A DNA stretch of 64,000 bases from Bradyrhizobium australiense (GTDB lineage: Bacteria; Pseudomonadota; Alphaproteobacteria; Rhizobiales; Xanthobacteraceae): the NCBI RefSeq assembly GCF_013114825.1, contig NZ_JAAVLX010000001.1, positions 1-64,000 on the forward strand, given 5' to 3'. The position numbers and the translations under genes are program-made. The notes under the pieces are model-generated. The model did not search any database and was not told where the DNA came from. It was given only the letters and a program-made list of their open reading frames with translations. Positions 31,860 through 40,104 of the stretch are shown one piece after another. The number at the start of each line of letters is the position of its first letter. Positions within the stretch are counted from its first letter, which is position 1.

Positions 31860-31901
31860 GGTGCTCCAGCTTTCGGTCGCCAGCCAGCGATCAGTCGGCT
31901 G

Positions 31902-32915
31902 TCAAAACGTCTCGGTAATCTTGCTCAGGCGAGGGGGACGATCCGGGTCAAATCCGCGGGCGCGCGCCGTCTGCTCGATCATCCGATAGGCCGGAACGAG
32001 CATGGTGATCGGGTCGGTGGCGGGGTCATCCTCGGCCAACCAGGGCAGCGAGCCATGCGGTCCGCCGCATAGATGCAGCGCGATCTTTTGCTCGCGCAAT
32101 TCTTCTGCCAGCGCGTCCACCGTGGCCGCCGTTTCATCCATCAGGCGCATCATGAGAATCGGCGTGCGCGACGATAACGCGGCGCGCGGCCCATGCTGCA
32201 ACTCGGCGGCGCTCAGACCAATGGAAGGCAGGCGCAGGATTTCCGAAAGTTTGAGCGCGATCTCCCGCGCCGAGCCTAGGCCCAAGCCCCGCGCAGCCAC
32301 AAATACAGCTGATGCCTTGGCGAGATCATCGGCAATCTCGGACCAGTCGAGCGCCAGCGCGCGGTGCAGGCGCTCGGGCAGCCTGTCGAGGGCTGATCGC
32401 AGCGCACGATCTTGCGCCAGTTCGGCAACAAGTCCGGCGCCAGCGGCCATCGAGCCAATCACGGTCTTGGTCGCCGCTACGGAGTGCTCTCGGCCGGCTT
32501 CGATCGGAACGACGAACTCCGCTTCGTCGGCCACCGGCGACGACGTCGCATTGACGATGGCGATGGTGCGAGCGCCCGCGGCGCGCGCCGACCTGGTCGC
32601 CGCGATAAGATCCGGGCTGCGCCCGGATTGCGAGATCACGATGAACAGCGCACGGCGCAGCATCAAGGGCGTGCGAAATGCCGTGATCACCGAAGGAGCG
32701 CTGGCTGAAACGGGAAGGCGAAGCCGCGTCTCGACAAGGTATCTTAAGAAGACCCCGGCATGCCCAGAGCTTCCCCGGCCGCACACGACGCACAGGGGGG
32801 CGGAGCCAATCCCGATTTGCTGTGCGATGTCGCGCATGGCGGGGCGGCTACGAGTAATTTTGGCGACGACGTCCGCGCTTTCCCCGATTTCGCTCGCCAT
32901 CGCGGATGTCGTCAC
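31902..32915 (-). CDS. SIS-domain protein, glucosamine-6-phosphate deaminase (NagB-II)-like
   Basis: 337 residues with two SIS domains: VVCGRGSSGHAGVFLRYLVE near 45, ISQSGRSPDLIAATRSA near 95, EHSVAATKTVIGS near 145, and in the second half EIALKLSEILR and SAAELQHGPRAAL. The Glu and His of the last two motifs are those used by isomerase-type SIS enzymes (GlmS, NagB-II). It probably converts glucosamine-6-phosphate to fructose-6-phosphate and ammonia, completing amino-sugar salvage begun by the neighbouring kinase, MurQ and NagA. Start overlaps murQ by 4 bp. Confidence 0.85.
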   Translation of the reverse strand: MTTSAMASEIGESADVVAKITRSRPAMRDIAQQIGIGSAPLCVVCGRGSSGHAGVFLRYLVETRLRLPVSASAPSVITAFRTPLMLRRALFIVISQSGRSPDLIAATRSARAAGARTIAIVNATSSPVADEAEFVVPIEAGREHSVAATKTVIGSMAAGAGLVAELAQDRALRSALDRLPERLHRALALDWSEIADDLAKASAVFVAARGLGLGSAREIALKLSEILRLPSIGLSAAELQHGPRAALSSRTPILMMRLMDETAATVDALAEELREQKIALHLCGGPHGSLPWLAEDDPATDPITMLVPAYRMIEQTARARGFDPDRPPRLSKITETF

Positions 32916-33904
32916 GGCTCAACCGCTCCGCCTTGCTTGCGCGGCGCCGCTCCCTTGGGATGCCGGTCGCGATCCTTGGCGAGCTCGGCAAACACGCGCC
33001 GAAGGTTGCCGTCACAGTTTTTCAGAATGGTCTCGGCATCAGCCCTGTCGACACCCGACGCCAGAAGGCTTGCCGTCTTGATGTCTCCCTCGGCCTGCTC
33101 AAGCGAGCGTGCCGCGTGCGACGGATCACAGTGCGCGATTTGCGCCACCATGGCCTCGGCGCGCCGCTTCAGCTTGGCATTGGTTGGCTGCATATTCACC
33201 ATCATGCCGCGATATACCCGGCCAAGGCGCAGCATGATCCCTGAGGAGATCAGGTTGAGCACAATCTTCTGCGCGGTGCCCGCCTTCATCCGCGTGGAGC
33301 CGGCGATCAGCTCGCGGCCGGTCTCGATCAAGATCGGAAACTTTGCTGACGCCAGCAGTGCGGTGCCGGGATTGTTGGCGACACCGATCGTCACTGCACC
33401 GAAAGAGCCTGCCTGCTGCAGCGCCGCGACAGTGAATGGCGTTGTCCCGCTGGCGGCAACGGCAATCACCACGTCGTGCGCTGTGAGCCGCGCGGCATTG
33501 ATCTGCCTGACCGCATCATCGACATCATCCTCCGCGCCCTCGATGCTGGTGACGAACGCGCTGTCTCCGCCGGCGACGATGAAGCGGACGCGCTCATTGG
33601 GCCAGGCGAAGGTCGGCATCAGCTCGGCGCCGTCCTGGACCGCCACACGGCCCGATGTGCCGGCGCCGACATACACAACGCGTCCGCGATCGCCCAGCGC
33701 CGCCTTGGCCGCTTCGGTCGCCGCAGTGATCGCGGGAAGGGCATGGCCGATCGCCGCGACTGCCGCAAGCTGGCCCTCCCACATCGCTTCCATCGCTGAC
33801 GTCAGCGACCATGCATCGAGATCGGCAAAGCGGGGATCGACTTCTTCAGTGGCCATATAGTTGATCCATGCGCCATCAAACGCGGAACTTTGAAGCCTGT
33901 TCAT
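32912..33904 (-). CDS. murQ: N-acetylmuramic acid 6-phosphate etherase MurQ
   Basis: 330 residues from MNRLQSSAFDG (33904; AGAGAAG upstream); an in-frame ATG 27 bp earlier is also possible. Core motifs: YVGAGTSGRVAVQDGAEL near residue 70-90, AVAASGTTPFTVAAL near 145 and GSTRMKAGTAQKIVLNLISS near 230. It cleaves the lactyl ether of MurNAc-6-phosphate to give GlcNAc-6-phosphate and lactate. It overlaps both the kinase gene upstream and the SIS gene downstream, forming a tight three-gene operon. Confidence 0.93.
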   Translation of the reverse strand: MNRLQSSAFDGAWINYMATEEVDPRFADLDAWSLTSAMEAMWEGQLAAVAAIGHALPAITAATEAAKAALGDRGRVVYVGAGTSGRVAVQDGAELMPTFAWPNERVRFIVAGGDSAFVTSIEGAEDDVDDAVRQINAARLTAHDVVIAVAASGTTPFTVAALQQAGSFGAVTIGVANNPGTALLASAKFPILIETGRELIAGSTRMKAGTAQKIVLNLISSGIMLRLGRVYRGMMVNMQPTNAKLKRRAEAMVAQIAHCDPSHAARSLEQAEGDIKTASLLASGVDRADAETILKNCDGNLRRVFAELAKDRDRHPKGAAPRKQGGAVEP

Positions 33905-34799
33905 GGTCAGCTTCTCTCTTGGGCACGTCAAGCCGCCGTCGCGCCACCAGTAACGCGCCGGCCGCCGCGTCGGCGTCAGGACACCTCAAGCGGGCGCGCA
34001 GGTCAGGCGTCAGCCAAGGCGTAATGGCATCCGCGAGTCCGCCTACCAGCGAGAGCCGCTCAATTCCTCTCGCCAGAAATAGATCAAGCAGATCGCCAAT
34101 GGCATCGGCCGCGCGTTCGACAATGCGACGGCCGACCGGATCGCCCTGATTGGCGTGCCGCATCACGATCGGCGCGAAGGCAGCGTAGTCTGTGGCCCTA
34201 GCTTCTTCAGACCAAGCCACCGCCTGATAAGGATCATGATCGAATGCGCCCAACACCTCTGAAAGCAACGGGGTCAGCTCGCCGCGGCGATCCGCGGCCC
34301 GCAACGCCAGTCGAACAACCTGCAGGCCGATGTCGGCACCGCTTCCTTCGTCCGACACGGGAAAGCCGTAACCGGCAAGACGGATTTCGCGGCCGTCGAT
34401 CAGGCCGACCCCCACCGAGCCTGTGCCGGCTACCACAATGGCCCCGTCCGCGCCGCTATGGGCGCCGAGACAAGCCGCCAGGCCGTCGCTGATGAAGATG
34501 ACGGACGCAAAAGGATGCGCGATCTTGTTGAACGCCGCTTGCGCGCCCCGGCGACCAAGACCGGCAAGGCCAATTCCGGCGTGCATCCGCGCGAAATCCT
34601 CGCGCGTCAGTCCGGCCTGTGCGGCTGCCGCTTCAGTGGCCTCCATGATGGACCGCCAAGCCTTCTCGAAGCCAATTCGCGTCGTGGCAGGCCCCGAGCT
34701 CGCTGCACCGAGTACCTTGCCGTTTTCGTCCTCGATCCGGGCGCGGCAGCGGGTTCCGCCGCCATCAATGCCGAGATACGTGGTACCTTTTGTTCCCAT
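33876..34799 (-). CDS. BadF/BadG-type sugar kinase, probable N-acetylglucosamine/MurNAc kinase
   Basis: 307 residues of the ASKHA fold: phosphate-1 loop LGIDGGGTRCRARI at the N-terminus, AGIGLAGLGRRGAQ near 75, phosphate-2 VVAGTGSVGVGLIDGR near 118, adenosine loop SLVGGLADAITPWL near 268. BadF-type kinases of this length phosphorylate GlcNAc or similar amino sugars. With MurQ and NagA beside it, this is probably the step that makes GlcNAc-6-P or MurNAc-6-P from free sugars. First gene of the minus-strand operon and divergent from nagA across 118 bp. Confidence 0.85.
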   Translation of the reverse strand: MGTKGTTYLGIDGGGTRCRARIEDENGKVLGAASSGPATTRIGFEKAWRSIMEATEAAAAQAGLTREDFARMHAGIGLAGLGRRGAQAAFNKIAHPFASVIFISDGLAACLGAHSGADGAIVVAGTGSVGVGLIDGREIRLAGYGFPVSDEGSGADIGLQVVRLALRAADRRGELTPLLSEVLGAFDHDPYQAVAWSEEARATDYAAFAPIVMRHANQGDPVGRRIVERAADAIGDLLDLFLARGIERLSLVGGLADAITPWLTPDLRARLRCPDADAAAGALLVARRRLDVPKREADHEQASKFRV

Positions 34800-34917
34800 G
34801 GAAAGTTAACGCGAAGGTTTCGCTCCGGGTCCTCCCAAAGCCCCTTGGTGTACGTATGAAGTCTTGGTACGGGAATCGCCTCACGAGTCCGTGACTGTCA
34901 TTGTCGGATCAATACTG

Positions 34918-36096
34918 ATGGGCCACGCTGGTTCTTCCTCTCTCACGATTGCCGCGCAGCACATCTTTGATGGTGCCGAGATGCGCGGGCCGGGGTCGGT
35001 CAGGATCTCGCAGGGGCGGATTGAAAGCATCGCCTTCGGCGAGGCGGAGGCGCGCGGCTCAATCCGCGCTCCCGCAGACGCGATCCTTGCACCCGGATTC
35101 ATCGACATCCAGGTGAACGGAGGCGGAGGCGTTCTTCTCAACGACCAGCCAACGGAGGCTGGCGTTCGACGCATCGTTGAGGCACACCGCAAGGAGGGAA
35201 CCACGGGCTGCTTGCCGACCCTCACCACCGATCGCAGCGAGGTCATCGAGCGATTGGCTGCAGTCGCCCAGCCTTGTCTGAAGATTCCCGGCGTTCTCGG
35301 CTTTCATCTGGAAGGACCGGCCCTCAACAGGTCTCGCAAGGGCATTCATCCGGAAGCCGAGATACGCGTGCCCGATCGGCGCGATCTTGCCGCGATCAAA
35401 AGTTTTGGGGGCCGCGGCCGCTCCATGGTGACCTTGGCCCCCGAATGCGTGCCCGCGTCCATGATCGATGAATTGATCGGCGCCGGGTTGCGTATCGCGG
35501 CCGGCCACAGCGACGCCACCGCAGCCGAAATCGGGCAGGCGGTCGATCGCGGCGTCTCGGGGGTCACCCATCTGTTCAATGCCATGTCGCAGTTGAACGC
35601 CCGGGAGCCGGGGTTGGTGGGCGCCGCGCTTGAGGATGACCGGCTGTTTGCAGGGATCATCTGCGACGGCATTCACGTTGACCGCGCCGGTTTGCGTGTT
35701 GCTTTCCGCTGCAAGGGACGCGATCGATTGATGCTGGTCACCGATGCCATGCCGCTGGCGGGCACGAACGACCGGCAATTCATGCTGCAAGGAAGGCAGA
35801 TCACGTTGCACGAAAATCGTCTGACTGGCCCCGATGGCACACTCGCGGGCGCTCACCTCACCATGATCGAGGCGGTGCGCAACGCTGTTGCGCTGCTCGG
35901 AATCTCCCTTGTCGATGCCCTCATCATGGCCTCTCGGACGCCTGCGGCATTTCTGGGCCTTGCGTCCGAGCTTGGACGGATCGCGCCCGGATACCGCGCG
36001 GACCTTGTCGCCTTCAATCCGAACTTTGAAGTTGTCGGCACATGGATAGGCGGTGTCGGTTCGATGGGCGAGGCGAGCGAAGCTTCTCGAGGCTAG
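34918..36096 (+). CDS. nagA: N-acetylglucosamine-6-phosphate deacetylase NagA
   Basis: 392 residues from the ATG at 34918; the frame extends 18 codons upstream only to a TTG. Amidohydrolase motifs: APGFIDIQVNGGGGVLLND near 50-70, the metal Glu in HLEGPALNRSRKG near 130, His in AGHSDATAAEIG near 195, HLFNAMSQLNAREPG near 215 and catalytic Asp in VTDAMPLAGT near 275. It gives glucosamine-6-phosphate for the SIS-type deaminase. Its stop TAG directly abuts the ATG of the aspartokinase, so the two are translated from one message. Confidence 0.93.
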   Translation: MGHAGSSSLTIAAQHIFDGAEMRGPGSVRISQGRIESIAFGEAEARGSIRAPADAILAPGFIDIQVNGGGGVLLNDQPTEAGVRRIVEAHRKEGTTGCLPTLTTDRSEVIERLAAVAQPCLKIPGVLGFHLEGPALNRSRKGIHPEAEIRVPDRRDLAAIKSFGGRGRSMVTLAPECVPASMIDELIGAGLRIAAGHSDATAAEIGQAVDRGVSGVTHLFNAMSQLNAREPGLVGAALEDDRLFAGIICDGIHVDRAGLRVAFRCKGRDRLMLVTDAMPLAGTNDRQFMLQGRQITLHENRLTGPDGTLAGAHLTMIEAVRNAVALLGISLVDALIMASRTPAAFLGLASELGRIAPGYRADLVAFNPNFEVVGTWIGGVGSMGEASEASRG

Positions 36097-37299
36097 ATGC
36101 GCAACCATCCCATCATCGTGCAAAAATATGGCGGTGTCTGCCTTGAAACACCGGCGAAAATTCGCGCGGTTGCCCGCAGTCTCGCCGACCTGCATGGCCG
36201 TGGTCATCGTGTCGTGGCGATCGTCTCCGCCATGGGCAAGACCACCGATCAATTGATCCAGATGGCTTATCAGGTAAGCCCGACTCCCAATCGCCGTGAA
36301 CTCGACATGCTGCTAACGACCGGTGAGCGCATCAGCATGTCCCTGATGAGCATGGCGCTTTCCGATCTCGGCGTGCCCGCGATCAGCTTCACCGGCAGCC
36401 AGGCCGGCGTGATGACCGACGACTCCCATTCCTCCGCACGCATTCTGGATGTACGGCCCATTCGCGTGCGTGAGGAACTTGATCGTGGGCGCGTCGTGGT
36501 GCTGGCAGGATTTCAGGGCGTGAACCCGGCGACCCGGGAAATCACCACGCTCGGCCGCGGCGGCAGCGACACCACGGCCGTTGCGATGGCCGCGGCGCTG
36601 AAGGCCCGACGCTGTGAAATCATCAAAGAGGTCGACGGAATTTGTTCGGCCGATCCGCGCATCGTGCCGGATGCAAGGCCCCTGCGGCGGGTGGACTTCG
36701 CGTCCCTGTCCGAAATGTGCTTCTGGGGTGCAAAGATCCTGCATTTTCGCAGCGTAGAGCTGGCGCAAAGCCAGGATGTGCCTCTGGTTCTCAAGCAGTG
36801 GGGTGGCGTTAAACACAGCACCCAAGTGATGAAAGAGATTACAGGCATGGAAAACGGAAAGGTTCTGGCCGTCAACTCGACGGCTCGCATTGAGCATGTG
36901 GAAATCGATTCCAAAGATCTCAATCAGGGTTTCGAGAAATTCGCGGAGTATCTCAAGCAAAACAGCCTGTCCTGGCCGCAGCTCCTCGCCTCGAGCTTCA
37001 CCGGGGGGAAAACCAGCATGACCGTGGCCTGTGATTCAGAGTGGCTCGATGCCCTGTTGCGCACGCTGGAGCGAAGCAAGGATCTGCGCAAGCAACGCGA
37101 AGCTTCAAGCTCGGTGAGTCTCACCTGCTTCGGCGGCGTTTCGTCGGAATTGCCATTCAGGGCGTTGCAGGTTCTCGCGCAACACGGGATTGTCCCCGAC
37201 AAGTACCTGTTGTCGCCGCATTCGGTCAGTCTGTTTGTCCCTGTGGAGGACCGGGAGGCCGCGGTTAAGGCGTTGCATTCGCTTGTCCACCAAACATAG
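36097..37299 (+). CDS. Aspartokinase-like protein joined to nagA
   Basis: 400 residues with the amino-acid-kinase motifs of aspartokinase: [15 protein letters not shown] at the start (usually KFGGTS), [17 protein letters not shown] near 70, [15 protein letters not shown] near 150 and [15 protein letters not shown] near 175. The last 130 residues occupy the place of the ACT domains but lack the usual lysine/threonine-site sequence. The catalytic core looks complete. Its position, zero bases after nagA and in no lysine, threonine, methionine or ectoine cluster, is odd. It may phosphorylate aspartate for cell-wall precursors or another acidic substrate; that is inference. Confidence 0.85.
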   Translation: MRNHPIIVQKYGGVCLETPAKIRAVARSLADLHGRGHRVVAIVSAMGKTTDQLIQMAYQVSPTPNRRELDMLLTTGERISMSLMSMALSDLGVPAISFTGSQAGVMTDDSHSSARILDVRPIRVREELDRGRVVVLAGFQGVNPATREITTLGRGGSDTTAVAMAAALKARRCEIIKEVDGICSADPRIVPDARPLRRVDFASLSEMCFWGAKILHFRSVELAQSQDVPLVLKQWGGVKHSTQVMKEITGMENGKVLAVNSTARIEHVEIDSKDLNQGFEKFAEYLKQNSLSWPQLLASSFTGGKTSMTVACDSEWLDALLRTLERSKDLRKQREASSSVSLTCFGGVSSELPFRALQVLAQHGIVPDKYLLSPHSVSLFVPVEDREAAVKALHSLVHQT

Positions 37300-37488
37300 G
37301 GCTGTCGCGCAGGTCAGCCGTTTCGATATGCAATCGCCAGAGATGGTTACGGCGCGAACTTGTCGTTGATGCGCAGCTGGCGGCCGGGCCATGAAAGCGC
37401 GGCGGCGGCCAGCCAGCAGCAGTTCTCCGGATATCCGGTGCGGCGCCGGCTCATGTTGAGGGAAAAGGGAGACAACCATTTAATTTCG

Positions 37489-37540
37489 CTGGTGGGCCCG
37501 GCAGGACTCGAACCTGCAATCAGACCGCTATGAAAGCAGT
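37489..37540 (-). other. Remnant of the 3' half of a CAT-anticodon tRNA gene, copy 2
   Basis: The minus strand reads an anticodon loop with CAT (TTCATAG), CGGTCTG, a T-arm (GCAGG-TTCGAGT-CCTGC) and the CGGGCCCACCA acceptor end. Nothing resembling a D-arm precedes it. It is in the same orientation as copy 1, 8.8 kb away, and matches it in 37 of 39 positions. The pair brackets the DUF4403/lipase/amino-sugar segment like attachment sites. Confidence 0.75.
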
Positions 37541-37707
37541 TCCCTATCGGAAAATCCGAGCAAAATCAGCATTTCTCGTCAAATTGTACACGTTCATGCA
37601 CGTTTGTTTACGGGGTTTCGGTGGGGTTTCTAGTCTCAGAGACTGTAAGTGGCCCGCCTTCGCCCTTACAGGCATCGGCGCGGCCTTCGCTACGAACTGG
37701 ATTGCCG

Positions 37708-37736
37708 AGCCATAGCTCGCGGAGCGAGCAAAGGCT
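37708..37736. repeat. 29-bp palindromic intergenic element, copy 2
   Basis: AGCCATA-GCTCGC-GGA-GCGAGC-AAAGGCT, preceded by TTGCCG. Same length and plan as the element at 28641-28669, with an internal perfect 6-bp stem. Confidence 0.55.
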
Positions 37737-37839
37737 GGAACAAACGGCGCGACGCAGTCGTTTCACGGTCGATACCGTGCGCCATCGATGCTGATCCTCT
37801 TGTTGGCGCGATCGCTCCCGAAATGATGGCGGAGGCGGC

Positions 37840-38511
37840 ATGACGAATCATCGATATGCCCACACGTCCCTCAAGGCACATAGTTTTAAAGCGCTCGGCG
37901 TCGCCGTGGCGGTGTCCGCCGTCATCTCCGGCGTGGCGGCGCAGGACAAGTCTGCAGACGCGGAACGCGTTCCAAGCTTCATTCAACGCGGTCAGCCGGG
38001 GCATGAGCATCGTCAGCTGGATCCGCTCGTCGGCAGCTGGAAGGTCGAAGGCAAGTGGATGGTGGCGGGTGGCACTCCAGAAAAACCCATTCAGGGCGAA
38101 AATCTTCGCACGACGCGCCAATGGGTCGCAGGCGGCCGCTTTCTTCACGATGTCACTGAGGGGTCAGTCGGTGGTTCTCCATATTGGAGAACCGGCTATC
38201 TCGGGTACAGCAACGTCGACCGGCGCTACGAATGGATTACGTTGGATGCAACCAACAGCATGTTCATGGTCTATCAGGGCAAACCCGGCTCCAAAGTGTT
38301 GAATATGTCGGGCAAATTCACGGACCAGGGGCTTCTTGGAGAAAAAACCGTTGGCAAGCGCGTGGGTCAACGAACCGAAATCGTGATCGAAAGTCCCGCG
38401 CGCCATATAATCCGACTGTTCATGACCCCGCCTGGGGGTCGAGAATTTCTGGCGAGCGAGATGATCTACACGCGCGCTTCGAAGGGCGCGGATGCAGCCG
38501 CACAACGCTAA
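37840..38511 (+). CDS. DUF1579-family exported protein
   Basis: 223 residues with a probable signal peptide (FKALGVAVAVSAVISGVAA, cut near AQ-DKS). The body follows the DUF1579 pattern: HRQLDPLVGSWKVEGKWM, TRQWVAGGRFLHDVTEG, then TGYLGYSNVDRRYEWI and LDATNSMFMVYQG, a lipocalin-like beta-barrel of unknown function. It lies between the island's right tRNA remnant and the type I secretion genes, with no evident operon partner. The following 280 bp (38512-38793) show no gene. Confidence 0.8.
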   Translation: MTNHRYAHTSLKAHSFKALGVAVAVSAVISGVAAQDKSADAERVPSFIQRGQPGHEHRQLDPLVGSWKVEGKWMVAGGTPEKPIQGENLRTTRQWVAGGRFLHDVTEGSVGGSPYWRTGYLGYSNVDRRYEWITLDATNSMFMVYQGKPGSKVLNMSGKFTDQGLLGEKTVGKRVGQRTEIVIESPARHIIRLFMTPPGGREFLASEMIYTRASKGADAAAQR

Positions 38512-38793
38512 CTCAGTTGACAACCACAACTGGATGTCGCTTCGTCAACTCAGACTCGCTCCGCGAGCGCATCGAAAAATGCCTCCACTGCTAACATGGG
38601 TCTGCCGCCATTTGTGGGGACCACGAAAGAACGACTCGGCTATCCCATTGATTTCACTGCGGCCCGTTTTTTTGAGAACGGCTCGATTTGAATTTAAGAA
38701 CGACTCGCGGGCAGCCAAACTCGTCGGGCGGTGTTTTCATTTTCCGACTAGCTCGGGAAAATCAGATCAGGATTGCGTGCTGAGGCATGTTCA

Positions 38794-40104
38794 CTATCGC
38801 TCGCGCCACGCCTTCATGATTTGATCCGAGACCGGCTTGACCAGGTACGACAGCGCCGTGCGCTCGCCAGTCTGGACGAACGCCTCGACCGGCATTCCCG
38901 GCACGAGCTTCAGGCCCTCGAGCCTCGCAATCTCGTGATCTGGCAGGCTGATTCGCACGGTGTAGAACCCCGCTCCGGTCTTTGGGTCCTGCGTGACATC
39001 GGCCCCAACGCCGAGCACCTCGCCGTTCAGTTCGGGTGTCGTGCGTAGATTGAATGCCGAGAAACGGAGCAACGCGCGCTGCCCGACCCGGACCTGGTCG
39101 ATTTCCTGAGGGGCAATTCTGGCTTCGACGAGCAGCGGGTCGCTCTCGGGCACGATCAGCATGATGGGGTCGCCCGGGCTGATCACGCCGCCGACCGTGT
39201 GCACGGAAAGCTGATGCACCCGGCCGTCCTGCGGCGCACGAATGTCGATGCGCATCAGCTGGTCCTCGGCCGCGATCCGCTTTTCCACCAGCTCCGAGAT
39301 CTTGGCCCGGATCTCGCCGAGCTCCTTGCCAACCTCGCTGCGGAGGTCCTGGTCGATCTGGAGTATCTGCAGCGCCGTCTCGCTGATCTTGCCTCTGGCC
39401 TCCGCGGTGGAGGAGATCAGCGCGCCTCGTTCGCCGTGCAGCCGCGCTGCGTCGCGTTCCAATGCCGTGACCCGATAGATTGGTACGAGCTTGCTGCGCC
39501 ACAGCTGCCGAACGCCCTCGAGCTCCTGGTGGATAAGCTCGATCTCGCGCTGCTTGGCGGTGACCTGCTCGGTCATGCCGCGGATCTGCTCCTGCACTTG
39601 GCCAATACGCTCGTTAAGCTGCGCCTTCTGTCCGGCGCGGGCAGCGCGGCGAACCTCAAATTGTGTACGCTCCCCTTTCAGGACCGCCGCGACGATGGGG
39701 TCGGAAGAGCGCCTTTCGAGCTCATCCGGGAAACTCAAAATCTCGCTGCCATCCCGTTCCGCCTCGAAGCGGGCCTGCCGAGCCGTGAGTTCGGTCAAAT
39801 TCTTGACCACGATGGCGAGGTTGGCGCGCGTGACCGTTTCATCGAGGCGTACGAGGATCTGGCCAGCCTTCACGGGATGCCCCTCGCGCACCCGCAGCTC
39901 GCCGACTACGCCCCCGGTTGGGTGCTGCACCTTCTTGACGTTCGAGTCGACCACAATGGTGCCGGGCGCGATCACGGCGCCCGCGAGTTCGGTTGTGGCC
40001 GCCCAGCCACCGAGGCCGCCAACCAAAACGATGGCCGCTGCCATCGCAATGCGAAGCTGGCGACGGATCGCGGGCAGCGCCTGGCCTGTGAGCGCGGCAT
40101 TCAT
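38794..40104 (-). CDS. Type I secretion periplasmic adaptor (HlyD/PrtE family)
   Basis: 436 residues: a short cytoplasmic tail, one membrane segment at about 20-42 (IAMAAAIVLVGGLGGWAATTEL), a biotinyl-lipoyl-like half (GGVVGELRVREGHPVKAGQIL), long alpha-hairpin coiled coil at about 110-290, and the C-terminal barrel ending VEAFVQTGERTALSYLVKP. It links the inner-membrane ABC transporter to a TolC-type outer-membrane channel; no tolC gene is adjacent. ATG overlaps the stop of the ABC gene by 4 bp. Confidence 0.93.
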   Translation of the reverse strand: MNAALTGQALPAIRRQLRIAMAAAIVLVGGLGGWAATTELAGAVIAPGTIVVDSNVKKVQHPTGGVVGELRVREGHPVKAGQILVRLDETVTRANLAIVVKNLTELTARQARFEAERDGSEILSFPDELERRSSDPIVAAVLKGERTQFEVRRAARAGQKAQLNERIGQVQEQIRGMTEQVTAKQREIELIHQELEGVRQLWRSKLVPIYRVTALERDAARLHGERGALISSTAEARGKISETALQILQIDQDLRSEVGKELGEIRAKISELVEKRIAAEDQLMRIDIRAPQDGRVHQLSVHTVGGVISPGDPIMLIVPESDPLLVEARIAPQEIDQVRVGQRALLRFSAFNLRTTPELNGEVLGVGADVTQDPKTGAGFYTVRISLPDHEIARLEGLKLVPGMPVEAFVQTGERTALSYLVKPVSDQIMKAWRER

